64,000 nucleotides of DNA from Stutzerimonas stutzeri (lineage in GTDB: Bacteria > Pseudomonadota > Gammaproteobacteria > Pseudomonadales > Pseudomonadaceae): assembly GCF_002890895.1 (NCBI RefSeq), contig NZ_POUL01000004.1:1-64000 (forward strand). The letters are read 5' to 3'. Below, piece after piece: positions 1 to 7,710 of the stretch. How positions within the stretch are numbered: the stretch's first letter is position 1; every line of letters begins with the position of its first letter. The translations under genes and the position numbers were made by a program. The notes beneath the pieces are model-generated. The model made no database searches. It worked only from the letters and a program-made list of their open reading frames with translations, and was not told where the DNA came from.

Positions 1-203
1 AGAATCTCGTAGCCGGCTTCGGTTGCCAGCGGGTTGGCTGCGGCCACGGCGAAACGCTGAAAGGCCCAGCCGGGTTTGGCCGAGTAGCCGCTGGACGCCT
101 CTGGCGCGGGCGGGATTTCGCTGGACGGGCGGTCCGGTTGAGTACAGGCGGTGAGGCTCAACAACAGTATCGAGGGAACCAGGGCAGCTCGTCCGACGTG
201 CAT
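1..203 (-). CDS. ggt: Gamma-glutamyltransferase lipoprotein, N-terminal part (cut by left edge)
   Basis: Only the first 67 codons lie in the window. The protein starts with a short basic N-terminus and a hydrophobic stretch ending in a lipobox, LTAC, with Cys at residue 20, so it should be a lipoprotein exported by Sec. After a Pro/Ser-rich linker comes PGWAFQRFAVAAANPLATEA, which matches the start of the mature domain of gamma-glutamyltranspeptidases (the conserved 'AVAAANPLAT..AG' segment). These enzymes cleave gamma-glutamyl bonds of glutathione in the periplasm. The start at 203 is preceded by an AAGGA Shine-Dalgarno at about 214-218. The catalytic Thr lies outside the window, so activity cannot be judged. 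The family assignment rests on this short N-terminal match. Confidence 0.72.
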   Translation of the reverse strand, partial: MHVGRAALVPSILLLSLTACTQPDRPSSEIPPAPEASSGYSAKPGWAFQRFAVAAANPLATEAGYEI

Positions 204-256
204 GGGATGTTCCTTGTCTGGGGCGGAAGGAAAATATGTAACTGATTACAGACCTG

Positions 257-398
257 GCAGGCTGTTAAAAAACGTCGGCGAGGCAGGCAAGACGAGGCAA
301 AAGGAGCCGAAGATGCGGAGTTTGGTTGTACTAAATGAGCATTCTGAGGCTGCTTTTAACGATGTATTGCCAATGCAGGTAGTTTTTAAGCAACCTGC
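257..398. repeat. MITE-like repeat with imperfect terminal inverted repeats
   Basis: A roughly 142-bp intergenic element. It begins GCAGGCTGTTAAAAA (257-271) and ends TTTTTAAGCAACCTGC (383-398), which are imperfect inverted repeats of each other. Its inner core (about 315-343) reads GCGGAGTTTGG...CTAAATGAGCATT. This is recognisably related, on the opposite strand, to the cores of the palindromic repeats at 5313-5372 and 5443-5502 (GCGGAGTTGGC...GCCAATGAGCATT). No transposase is encoded. It is best read as a non-autonomous dispersed repeat, but mobility is inference. Confidence 0.6.
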
Positions 399-632
399 TT
401 GATCACTGACCCCAGTTAGCCAAGCTTGATCGCTGCGGTTGGCAAAATCTTCGTACGTCCAATCTGCTGAGCCGTTCGTCTGCCTGCTTCGCCGAATGGG
501 TAGGGCGTGGGGTGCATCGGCAGCCGTTTCGCGATGCCCGCCTGACCGAAGCAAGGGTATTGCGGTCTGCCCGTGGCCGATGGTTGCCGGTATCATGTGC
601 GCCTCTCAAAGGCTGTGCGGTCCATCGAAGCC
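399..632. other. Gene-free leader between repeat and cysM
   Basis: About 230 bases without a credible gene. Short frames here lack ribosome-binding sites and family resemblance. A TATCAT hexamer at 591-596 could be a -10 element for cysM, but no convincing -35 stands at the right distance. No operator or riboswitch was recognised. Confidence 0.35.
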
Positions 633-1532
633 ATGACAATTCAGTACCCGACCATCGCCGATTGCGTCGGCAACACCCCCCTGGTTCGCCTGCAGCGTCT
701 GCCCGGCGAAACCAGCAACACCATCCTGGTAAAACTCGAAGGCAACAACCCGGCCGGCTCGGTCAAGGACAGGCCCGCGTTGTCGATGATCGCGCGGGCC
801 GAAGCGCGGGGCGACATCAAGCCCGGCGATACGCTGATCGAAGCCACCTCCGGCAACACCGGCATCGCCCTGGCCATGGCCGCGGCGATCAAGGGCTACA
901 AGTTCATCCTGATCATGCCGGACAACTCGAGCGCCGAGCGCAAGGCCGCCATGACCGCTTACGGCGCCGAACTGATTCTGGTGAGCAAGGATGAGGGCAT
1001 GGAAGGTGCTCGCGACCTGGCGGTAAAGATGGCCGCGGAAGGGCGCGGCAAGGTGCTCGATCAGTTCGCCAATGGCGACAATCCTGAGGCCCACTTCACC
1101 AGTACCGGACCGGAACTGTGGCAGCAGACCCAGGGCAGCATCACCCACTTCGTCAGTTCGATGGGCACTACCGGCACCATCATGGGTGTGTCGCGCTACC
1201 TCAAGCAGCAAAACCCGGAGGTCCAGATCGTCGGCCTGCAACCCATGGAGGGCGCAGCTATTCCGGGCATTCGGCGCTGGCCGCAGGAATACCTGCCGAA
1301 GATCTATCAGGCCGAGCGCGTCGACCGCATCGTCGACATGGCTCAAGACGAGGCCGAGCACGTCATGCGGCGACTGGCCCGCGAAGAAGGCATCTTCTGC
1401 GGCGTGTCGTCAGGGGGTTCAGTGGCGGCGGCGCTGCGGCTGTCCAGGGAAGTCGAAAATGCGGTCATCGTGGCGATCATCTGCGACCGTGGCGATCGCT
1501 ACCTGTCGACGGGCGTCTATGACCAGCCCTGA
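633..1532 (+). CDS. cysM: Cysteine synthase B (O-acetylserine sulfhydrylase B)
   Basis: A pyridoxal-phosphate enzyme that makes L-cysteine from O-acetylserine and sulfide or thiosulfate in the cytoplasm. The 299-residue product is close to the usual CysM length (about 303). Seen directly are the PLP-lysine motif NPAGSVKDRPAL (Lys45), the phosphate/substrate loop EATSGNTG and the C-terminal GVSSGGSV. Compact loops and the sequence GLQPMEG fit CysM rather than CysK. The start at 633 is chosen over an upstream in-frame ATG at 573 because MTIQYPTIADCVGNTPLVRL is the normal family N-terminus. It is followed by rlmD after 33 bases, the order known from Pseudomonas genomes. Confidence 0.95.
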   Translation: MTIQYPTIADCVGNTPLVRLQRLPGETSNTILVKLEGNNPAGSVKDRPALSMIARAEARGDIKPGDTLIEATSGNTGIALAMAAAIKGYKFILIMPDNSSAERKAAMTAYGAELILVSKDEGMEGARDLAVKMAAEGRGKVLDQFANGDNPEAHFTSTGPELWQQTQGSITHFVSSMGTTGTIMGVSRYLKQQNPEVQIVGLQPMEGAAIPGIRRWPQEYLPKIYQAERVDRIVDMAQDEAEHVMRRLAREEGIFCGVSSGGSVAAALRLSREVENAVIVAIICDRGDRYLSTGVYDQP

Positions 1533-1565
1533 TCGCGACATAACGCTGCAAGGCGGAACCTGCTG

Positions 1566-2942
1566 ATGGCCAAGCGCAGTGGCGGTTTACGCTTCCAGCC
1601 CAGTGGTGGCGAGAAGAAGTCGCAGATTCCCACCGGCAAGAAGCAGCGGCTGAGCATCCAGCGGCTCGCCAACGATGGCCGCGGCATTGCCTTTCTCGAC
1701 AACCGCACCTGGTTCGTCGAAGGCGCTTTGCCCGAAGAAGAGGTCGAGGCGCGCGTGCTCAATGCGCGCAGCCAGATTGTCGAAGCCCGCACCGAGCGGG
1801 TGATGGTCGCCAGCGCCCAGCGGCGTACCGAGCCTTGCCCACATGCTCGGGTATGCGGAGGCTGCACTCTGCAGCACCTGAGCGCAGCCGATCAGCTTGA
1901 ATTGAAGCAACGGAGCCTGGCCGAGCAATTGTCCCGCGTGGGTTCTATCGAGCCGCAGCAATGGGCGGCTCCGCTCAGCGGGCCCGAATTTGGCTATCGC
2001 AGGCGCGCAAGGCTCGCCGTGCGCTGGGACAACAAGGCGCGACGCCTGGACGTCAAGGCGCGACGCCTGGACGTCGGCTTTCGCGCCAGCGCTAGCCAGG
2101 ACATCATCGCGATCCGCGAATGCCCCGTGCTGGTACAGCCCTTGCAAACGCTGTTGCCGGCGCTGTTAGCCGTGTTGCATGAATTGGACAAGCCGCAGGC
2201 GATCGGTCACCTGGAGTTGTTCAGCGGGACTAGCGAAGTGGTGCTGGTGCGCCACACCGCTGCGCTGTTGCCAGACGATCTGCAGCGTTTCACCGCCTTC
2301 TCCAAAGCGCACGGCGTGCAGCTCTGGCTGCAAGGCGAGGATGCGCCGCAGCCGCTGGAGCCCGCTTACAGGCTGGGCTACCGCTTGTCGGCGTGGGATC
2401 TGGAGTTGTCCTGGCGACCCGGCGACTTCGTTCAGGTCAATGCGCCGGTGAACGAAGCAATGGTGGAGCAGGCGCTGGAATGGCTGGCACCGGAAGAGGG
2501 CGAGCGGGTGCTCGATCTATTCTGCGGGTTAGGTAACTTCAGTTTGCCGCTGGCGCGTAAAGGTGCACAGGTCGTGGCCATCGAAGGCGTTGGCGAAATG
2601 GTCGAGCGCGCCTGCACCAATGCGGAGCAAAACGGTCTTCACGGTGCGCACTTTTATCAGGCGGACCTGTCGAAGCCGCTTATTGATGCGCAGTGGGCCA
2701 AAGATGGTTTTGCAGCAGTCCTGCTCGATCCACCGCGTGACGGTGCCTTGGAAATAGTGCGGCAGATGACGACTTTAGGCGCACGGCGCGTTGTCTATGT
2801 TTCGTGCAATCCTGCAACGCTGGCGCGTGATGCTGCCGAGTTGATCGGCCAGGGCTATGAGCTGAAGCGGGCCGGCGTGCTGGATATGTTTCCGCAGACG
2901 GCGCACGTCGAGGCCATGGCGCTTTTCGAGCGGCCTGCGTAA
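1566..2942 (+). CDS. rlmD: 23S rRNA (uracil-1939-C5)-methyltransferase
   Basis: A SAM-dependent RNA methyltransferase (RumA/RlmD) that makes m5U1939 in 23S rRNA. The 458-residue protein has an N-terminal TRAM-like region and a 4Fe-4S cysteine cluster around residues 91-100 ([10 protein letters not shown]). The SAM site [16 protein letters not shown] lies near residue 316, then LLDPPRDGA, and the nucleophile motif [11 protein letters not shown] has Cys414. Residues KARRLDV are present twice in tandem near residue 157, from a perfect 21-bp duplication. The family normally has one copy, and this adds 7 residues without breaking the frame. It sits between cysM and relA. Confidence 0.95.
   Translation: MAKRSGGLRFQPSGGEKKSQIPTGKKQRLSIQRLANDGRGIAFLDNRTWFVEGALPEEEVEARVLNARSQIVEARTERVMVASAQRRTEPCPHARVCGGCTLQHLSAADQLELKQRSLAEQLSRVGSIEPQQWAAPLSGPEFGYRRRARLAVRWDNKARRLDVKARRLDVGFRASASQDIIAIRECPVLVQPLQTLLPALLAVLHELDKPQAIGHLELFSGTSEVVLVRHTAALLPDDLQRFTAFSKAHGVQLWLQGEDAPQPLEPAYRLGYRLSAWDLELSWRPGDFVQVNAPVNEAMVEQALEWLAPEEGERVLDLFCGLGNFSLPLARKGAQVVAIEGVGEMVERACTNAEQNGLHGAHFYQADLSKPLIDAQWAKDGFAAVLLDPPRDGALEIVRQMTTLGARRVVYVSCNPATLARDAAELIGQGYELKRAGVLDMFPQTAHVEAMALFERPA
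2034..2075 (+). repeat. Perfect 21-bp tandem duplication inside rlmD
   Basis: Two identical adjacent 21-bp units (2034-2054 and 2055-2075) each encode KARRLDV. The duplication is in frame and falls in the segment between the Fe-S cluster and the catalytic domain. Perfect identity suggests a recent slippage event. It could also be an assembly artefact. Confidence 0.9.
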
Positions 2943-3042
2943 GTCAGTTTCTTTTGACAGGCGATCGGCCTGTGGTTCAACCGACCGGCTCTTAGAAAGC
3001 CGGCGTATTCGACGCAGATGATGCGTAGAGGGAAGGTATTAG

Positions 3043-5286
3043 ATGGTCCAGGTCAGAGCGCTTCAGCCGATCAACACCGACGGCAGCATCAACCTCGATG
3101 GCTGGCTCGATCACGTGCTGGTGATGGACCCGGCACTCGACCGCGACGCTCTCAAACAGGCCTGCGAGTTCGCCCGAACGGCGGAGCAGCAGGCCAACGC
3201 GGCACAGAACCTGTGGAGCGAAGGCACCTCCAGTTACCAGACCGGGCTGGAAATCGCCGAAATTCTCGCCGGCCTCAAACTCGATCAAGACAGCCTGGTG
3301 GCGGCGGTGATCTACCGCGGCGTGCGCGAAGGTAAGATCAAGCTCGCCGAGGTGCACCAGCACTTCGGCCCGGTGGTCGCCAAATTGATCGAGGGCGTGC
3401 TGCGCATGGCCGCCATCAGCGACAGCCTCAACCCGCGCGAGTCTCTGGTGCTGGGCACCCAGACCCAAGTGGAAAACCTGCGCAAGATGCTGGTGGCGAT
3501 GGTCGACGATGTGCGGGTCGCGTTGATCAAGCTGGCCGAGCGGACTTGCGCCATCCGCGCGGTCAAGAATGCCGATGACGACAAACGTCATCGCGTCGCG
3601 CGGGAAGTATTCGATATATACGCGCCGCTGGCGCATCGGTTGGGCATCGGTCACATCAAGTGGGAACTGGAGGACCTGTCCTTCCGCTACCTCGAACCCG
3701 AGCAGTACAAACAGATCGCCCAGTTGCTGCACGAGCGCCGGTTGGACCGTGAGCACTACATCCAGAACGTCGTCCAGCAGCTGAAGGACGAACTGACAGC
3801 CACCGGGATTCACCCCGAAATCGACGGACGTGCCAAGCACATCTATTCGATCTGGCGAAAGATGCAGAAGAAAGGCCTGCAATTCAGCCAGATCTATGAC
3901 GTTCGCGCCGTTCGCGTGCTGGTGCCCGAGGTCCGCGACTGCTACACCGCGCTGGGTATTGTGCACACCCTGTGGCGCCACATTCCCAAAGAGTTTGATG
4001 ACTACATCGCCAACCCCAAGGAAAACGGCTACCGCTCGCTGCACACCGCTGTGCTCGGGCCGGAGGGCAAGGTTTTGGAGGTGCAGATCCGTACCCAGGC
4101 CATGCACGAGGAAGCCGAGCTGGGTGTTTGCGCGCACTGGCGGTACAAGGGCACCGACGTCAAGGCCACCTCGAACCACTACGAGGAGAAGATCTCCTGG
4201 CTGCGTCAGGTGCTCGAATGGCACGAAGAGCTGGGTGACATTGGCGGCTTGGCCGATCAGCTGCGCGTGGATATCGAGCCGGACCGCGTTTACGTGTTCA
4301 CCCCGGACGGCCATGCCATCGATCTGCCCAAGGGCGCCACGCCGCTGGACTTCGCCTACCGCGTGCACACCGAAATCGGTCACAACTGCCGCGGTGCCAA
4401 GATCAACGGGCGCATAGTACCGCTCAACTACAGCCTGCAGACCGGTGAGCAGGTCGAGATCATCACCAGCAAGCAGGGCTCGCCGAGCCGCGACTGGCTG
4501 AACCCGAACCTGGGGTACATCACCACCTCGCGCTCGCGGGCGAAGATCGTTCATTGGTTCAAGCTGCAGGCCCGCGACCAGAACGTGGCGGCCGGCAAGG
4601 CGCTGCTGGAGCGCGAACTCGGACGCCTCGATCTGCCGCCGGTGGACTTCGACAAGCTGGCCGAAAAAGCCAATCTGAAGACCGCCGAAGACATGTTTGC
4701 CGCGCTGGGGGCAGGCGATCTGCGTCTGGCTCAGCTGGTCAATCATGCTCAGCAACTGGTTGAGCCCGATACCCATGATGATGACCAGCTCGAACTGATC
4801 CCCATACGCCCCAGCACCAAGCCTGGCAAGCGTGGCGACGTGCAGATCCAGGGTGTCGGTAATCTGCTCACGCAAATGGCGGGCTGCTGCCAGCCGTTGC
4901 CGGGCGATCCGATTGTTGGCTACATCACCCTGGGGCGCGGCGTCAGCATTCATCGCCAGGATTGCGCCTCGGTGCTGCAGCTGGCCGGGCGCGAGCCGGA
5001 GCGGATCATCCAGGTCAGCTGGGGGCCGATCCCCGAGAAAACCTATCCGGCTGACATCAGTATCCGGGCCTATGACCGTTCCGGTCTGCTTCGCGACGTC
5101 TCGCAGATCCTGCTCAACGAGCGGATCAACGTACTCGCGGTGAACACCCGCTCGAACAAGGAAGACAGTACGGCGCAGATGACGCTGACCATCGAGATCC
5201 CAGGGCTGGATGCGCTGGGGCGACTGCTCAGCCGGATATCGCAGCTGCCCAATATTATCGAGGCCAAGCGCCAGCGCACCTCCTGA
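3043..5286 (+). CDS. relA: (p)ppGpp synthetase I (GTP pyrophosphokinase)
   Basis: A ribosome-associated alarmone synthetase that makes (p)ppGpp from ATP and GTP/GDP when uncharged tRNA enters the A site. The 747 residues match RelA. The N-terminal HD-like domain (about 25-190) lacks an intact HD pair, so hydrolase activity is probably absent. The synthetase domain follows (about 230-360), with YDVRAVRVLV and ENGYRSLHT. Its acidic EFDD motif (from Glu317) is the RelA-type signature, against RxKD in bifunctional SpoT/Rel. Then come TGS (about 405-465), a Cys-rich segment GCCQPLPGD near residue 615, and a C-terminal ACT domain. The start at 3043 follows a GGAAGG ribosome-binding site. Confidence 0.96.
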   Translation: MVQVRALQPINTDGSINLDGWLDHVLVMDPALDRDALKQACEFARTAEQQANAAQNLWSEGTSSYQTGLEIAEILAGLKLDQDSLVAAVIYRGVREGKIKLAEVHQHFGPVVAKLIEGVLRMAAISDSLNPRESLVLGTQTQVENLRKMLVAMVDDVRVALIKLAERTCAIRAVKNADDDKRHRVAREVFDIYAPLAHRLGIGHIKWELEDLSFRYLEPEQYKQIAQLLHERRLDREHYIQNVVQQLKDELTATGIHPEIDGRAKHIYSIWRKMQKKGLQFSQIYDVRAVRVLVPEVRDCYTALGIVHTLWRHIPKEFDDYIANPKENGYRSLHTAVLGPEGKVLEVQIRTQAMHEEAELGVCAHWRYKGTDVKATSNHYEEKISWLRQVLEWHEELGDIGGLADQLRVDIEPDRVYVFTPDGHAIDLPKGATPLDFAYRVHTEIGHNCRGAKINGRIVPLNYSLQTGEQVEIITSKQGSPSRDWLNPNLGYITTSRSRAKIVHWFKLQARDQNVAAGKALLERELGRLDLPPVDFDKLAEKANLKTAEDMFAALGAGDLRLAQLVNHAQQLVEPDTHDDDQLELIPIRPSTKPGKRGDVQIQGVGNLLTQMAGCCQPLPGDPIVGYITLGRGVSIHRQDCASVLQLAGREPERIIQVSWGPIPEKTYPADISIRAYDRSGLLRDVSQILLNERINVLAVNTRSNKEDSTAQMTLTIEIPGLDALGRLLSRISQLPNIIEAKRQRTS

Positions 5287-5312
5287 CCTGCTGCACTTGG
5301 CCATACGGCGTT

Positions 5313-5372
5313 GCAAGCTTGCTGAAAAATGCTCATTGGCAGAAGCCAACTCCGCTTTTTCAGCAAGCTTGC
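5313..5372. repeat. Palindromic repeat, copy 1 (nested hairpin)
   Basis: Perfect 17-bp arms GCAAGCTTGCTGAAAAA (5313-5329) and TTTTTCAGCAAGCTTGC (5356-5372) flank a 26-base loop. The loop contains a second hairpin, TTGGC-AGAA-GCCAA (5336-5349). It lies just after relA. It may act as a transcriptional or mRNA 3'-end structure, but no U-tract follows, so it is not a standard intrinsic terminator. Confidence 0.8.
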
Positions 5373-5442
5373 GCCTTGTCTGGCCTTCGCTCGCGACGGT
5401 CAGGTTGATGTACCGAGCTGCTTCGCTCGATCTGGCGTTGTT

Positions 5443-5502
5443 GAAGCCCAGCCGAAAAATGCTCATTGGCGAAAGCCAACTCCGCTTTTTCGGTTGGGCT
5501 TC
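5443..5502. repeat. Palindromic repeat, copy 2 (nested hairpin)
   Basis: It has the same architecture and the same 60-bp length as the copy at 5313-5372. Arms are GAAGCCCAGCCGAAAAA (5443-5459) and TTTTTCGGTTGGGCTTC (5486-5502), with one mismatch in 17. The inner hairpin is TTGGC-GAAA-GCCAA (5466-5479). The loop is nearly identical to copy 1, but the outer arms differ in sequence and are still complementary. That pattern indicates the structure is conserved rather than the arm sequence. Confidence 0.8.
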
Positions 5503-5562
5503 GCCTAGCCAGCTCTTCGCCCGCGACGCTCGGGGCCGGACGCATGAATGAGGTGAGGCTAC

Positions 5563-5630
5563 AGCCAACTCCGCTTTTTCAGCATGCTTGCGCCTTGTCT
5601 AGCCTTTGCCCGCGACGCTCGGGTCACTTG
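5563..5630. repeat. Palindromic repeat, partial third copy
   Basis: This contains only the right half of the repeat: the inner GCCAACTCCGCTTTTTCAGC stretch and its arm, followed by the downstream tail GCGCCTTGTCTAGCC seen after copy 1. The left arm is missing, so this is a truncated unit. Tails with CGCGACGCTCGG recur after copies 2 and 3, which suggests duplication of a larger unit. Confidence 0.6.
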
Positions 5631-5646
5631 AAAAGCTGGTAACACC

Positions 5647-5719
5647 GTAGGGTGGATGTCGCTTTTTACATCCACCATGACGACGCTGCGGTGGATGGGT
5701 GGAGCGTCATCCACCCTAC
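5647..5719. repeat. Inverted-repeat element before mazG
   Basis: A 73-bp segment is bounded by perfect 12-bp inverted repeats, GTAGGGTGGATG (5647-5658) and CATCCACCCTAC (5708-5719). Extra GGTGGATG/CATCCACC copies lie inside. Sequences beginning GTAGGGTGGAT are common intergenic repeats in pseudomonads, as I recall. It ends 42 bases before the mazG start and could form a long hairpin in the mazG leader if transcribed. Confidence 0.65.
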
Positions 5720-5761
5720 AATGGGCTCAGCTTCAATCTCAGGCTTTCACCGAGGAATGTC

Positions 5762-6592
5762 ATGTACCAACTCAATGACCTGCTGCACCTGATGGCACGG
5801 CTGCGTGATCCGCAGCATGGCTGCCCGTGGGATCTGCAGCAGGACTACGCCAGCATCGTGCCGCATACCCTGGAAGAGGCCTACGAGGTGGCGGATGCCA
5901 TCGAGAGCGGCGACTTCGAACATCTGCCCGGTGAGCTGGGTGACCTGCTGTTCCAGGTGGTCTATTACAGCCAGCTGGCGAAAGAAGAAGGGCGTTTCGA
6001 GTTTGACGCGGTGGTCGACGGTATCACTCGCAAGCTGTTGCGCCGGCATCCGCATGTGTTTCCCGACGGCGATCTGTACGGCTCGCCCGAGCTGCCCCGC
6101 CTCGATGAGGCAGCCATCAAGGTGCGGTGGGAGGAAATCAAGGCCGAGGAGCGCGCCGAGAAGGCCGCTGCGCCGGAGCAATTGTCACTGCTCGACGATG
6201 TGCCCAGCGCGCTGCCCGCACTGAGCCGCGCGGCCAAGTTGCAGAAGCGAACCGCTCAGGTTGGTTTCGACTGGCCGGATGCTCTGCCCGTGGTGGACAA
6301 GGTGCGTGAGGAGCTCGACGAAGTGCTCGAAGCCATGAGCGAAAACGACCCCGAAGCCATTGCGGAGGAGCTCGGCGATCTGTTGTTCGTCACGGTGAAT
6401 CTGGCGCGGCACCTGAAGGTTGATCCGGAAAACGCTTTGCGTGCGGCCAACCAAAAATTCGAGCGCCGCTTCCGCTTTATCGAACAAGCCTTGCGGGAAA
6501 GCGGTCGACCCATCGAAGATTGCGACCTGGAGACGCTCGACGCGCTATGGGGCGAGGCCAAAAAAGCCGAAAAGATACCGACCTGCGGTTGA
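5762..6592 (+). CDS. mazG: Nucleoside triphosphate pyrophosphohydrolase
   Basis: MazG hydrolyses (d)NTPs to NMP and PPi, a house-cleaning activity linked to lowering (p)ppGpp effects. The 276-residue protein has the two tandem MazG domains expected of the full-length form. The first carries the metal-binding EEAYE...ELGDLLFQ (about 38-70), the second EELDEV...EELGDLLF (about 190-225). The start at 5762 (MYQLNDLLHLMARLRDP) is preceded by a GAGGA site. An upstream in-frame ATG at 5699 falls in the repeat element and was rejected. Proximity to relA is conserved in Pseudomonas and fits a nucleotide-pool role. Confidence 0.94.
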   Translation: MYQLNDLLHLMARLRDPQHGCPWDLQQDYASIVPHTLEEAYEVADAIESGDFEHLPGELGDLLFQVVYYSQLAKEEGRFEFDAVVDGITRKLLRRHPHVFPDGDLYGSPELPRLDEAAIKVRWEEIKAEERAEKAAAPEQLSLLDDVPSALPALSRAAKLQKRTAQVGFDWPDALPVVDKVREELDEVLEAMSENDPEAIAEELGDLLFVTVNLARHLKVDPENALRAANQKFERRFRFIEQALRESGRPIEDCDLETLDALWGEAKKAEKIPTCG

Positions 6593-6700
6593 TAGCCGGA
6601 GCCTGATCGTGGAAGTTGTCTGTGCCACGAAGCCGCTTGGTGAATCACGGTTGATCCACCCTTACGTCTAATTTGAACTCACGACGAGACGACCCGACAC

Positions 6701-7240
6701 ATGAGTCTTTCCCTTCGCGATCAGCTGCTCAAAGCCGGGCTGGTCAATGAAAAGCAGGCCAAACAGGCCGGCAAGCAACAGCAGAAACAGCAGCGTCTGG
6801 TGAAGAAAGGCCAGGCCGAACAGGACACCTCGCAGCGTGATGCGGCGCTGAAGGCTCATGCCGAAAAGCTGGCCCGCGACCAGGAGCTGAACCGTCAGCA
6901 GCAGGAAAAAGCCGAGCAGAAAGCCCGCACTGCGCAAGTCAAACAGCTGATCGAAGGCAGCCGGCTGCCCAAGCTGACCACCGAGGATTACTACAACTTC
7001 GTCGATGACAAGAAGGTCAAGCGCCTGTCAGTGAACAAGCTGATGCGCGACAAGCTCTCCAGCGGATCGCTGGCCATTGTCCGCCATGGCGGTGGTTACG
7101 AAGTGATCCCGCGTGAGGCGGCACTGAAGATTCAGGAGCGTGACCCGCGCCGCATCGTGCAGCTCAACGTCCAGACCGAAGCGCCGGACGCCGATGATCC
7201 CTACGCCGCCTACCAGATTCCTGATGATCTGATGTGGTAA
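6701..7240 (+). CDS. DUF2058 family protein (YaiL-like)
   Basis: A 179-residue soluble, highly charged protein. The N-terminal half (about 1-85) is rich in Lys, Gln, Glu and Ala and is predicted to be a long helix or coiled coil (MSLSLRDQLLKAGLVNEKQA). The C-terminal half has the conserved DUF2058 segment PKLTTEDYYNFVDDKKVKR followed by LAIVRHGGGYEVIPREAA. E. coli YaiL belongs to the same family, sometimes called a nucleoprotein/polynucleotide-associated protein, but no firm function is known to me. It stands alone downstream of mazG. Confidence 0.82.
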   Translation: MSLSLRDQLLKAGLVNEKQAKQAGKQQQKQQRLVKKGQAEQDTSQRDAALKAHAEKLARDQELNRQQQEKAEQKARTAQVKQLIEGSRLPKLTTEDYYNFVDDKKVKRLSVNKLMRDKLSSGSLAIVRHGGGYEVIPREAALKIQERDPRRIVQLNVQTEAPDADDPYAAYQIPDDLMW

Positions 7241-7548
7241 GAGCCCATCGATCCTCGGTGTGGCCTAAGGCGTAATGCGGAGGCGGGCGACCTGTGCGCT
7301 GCCGTGAGAGGCACTATCCGTGGTTGGTGCGTTCTGCGCGCACGACCATTGCATAGCCGCCTCTGTAGGAGCCAGCTTGCTGGCGAATACGTGATCGCCA
7401 CGAGCTAGCGCTTTTGGCGACTGCGCTTGCGGATGTAGCGGTTATAGGTGTTCCTGAGCCCCTCCGACGGAAGGACGGATTTATGCCCGTCTGGCAGCCT
7501 CTACTGCTATAGCCCAACCGGGCTTTCGGTTACAGCAGGAGGACTCAA
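7241..7548. other. Intergenic region with REP sequence and small hairpin
   Basis: 308 bases without a credible gene. It holds one REP sequence at 7364-7387 (TGTAGGAGCCAGCTTGCTGG and four more bases). A short hairpin AGCCC-AACC-GGGCT at about 7511-7524 lies just before the ribosome-binding site of the small gene at 7549. The hairpin could be an attenuator-like leader structure or a terminator without a clear U-tract. No promoter was identified with confidence. Confidence 0.4.
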
Positions 7549-7704
7549 ATGGAAACCACACGTTATTCGGACGAGATCGATACGCTCAGCTGGCAAGCCC
7601 AGGGGGTGCCAGGCGACCCCGAAGAGCCTGGCGTGCCGGATTTGCCCAGTGAGCCCGGCGAACCGACGATCCCGGATCAGCCGCCGCCAGATCCGGTAGC
7701 CTGA
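7549..7704 (+). CDS. Very small acidic proline-rich protein
   Basis: A 51-residue frame not recognisable as any named family. It begins METTRYSDEIDTLSWQAQG and continues with a Pro/Glu/Asp-rich tail (PGDPEEPGVPDLPSEPGEP). It contains no cysteine, no membrane segment and no signal peptide, so it is probably disordered and cytoplasmic. The main support is a near-ideal ribosome-binding site, AGGAGG, seven bases before the ATG, with a hairpin just upstream. It ends seven bases before the convergent phosphoribosyltransferase gene. Function is unknown, and it may be translated only under specific conditions. Confidence 0.55.
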   Translation: METTRYSDEIDTLSWQAQGVPGDPEEPGVPDLPSEPGEPTIPDQPPPDPVA

Positions 7705-7710
7705 CAGCCG

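Noticed and set aside
2992-5568. An 858-codon open frame on the minus strand across relA
   Set aside because: It is antisense to an unmistakable relA with all domains intact. Long antisense frames are expected in high-GC DNA with few stop codons, and it has no family resemblance.
5313-5630. Possible CRISPR array
   Set aside because: Repeat spacing is irregular, units are palindromes with differing arms, only two full copies exist, and no cas genes are present.
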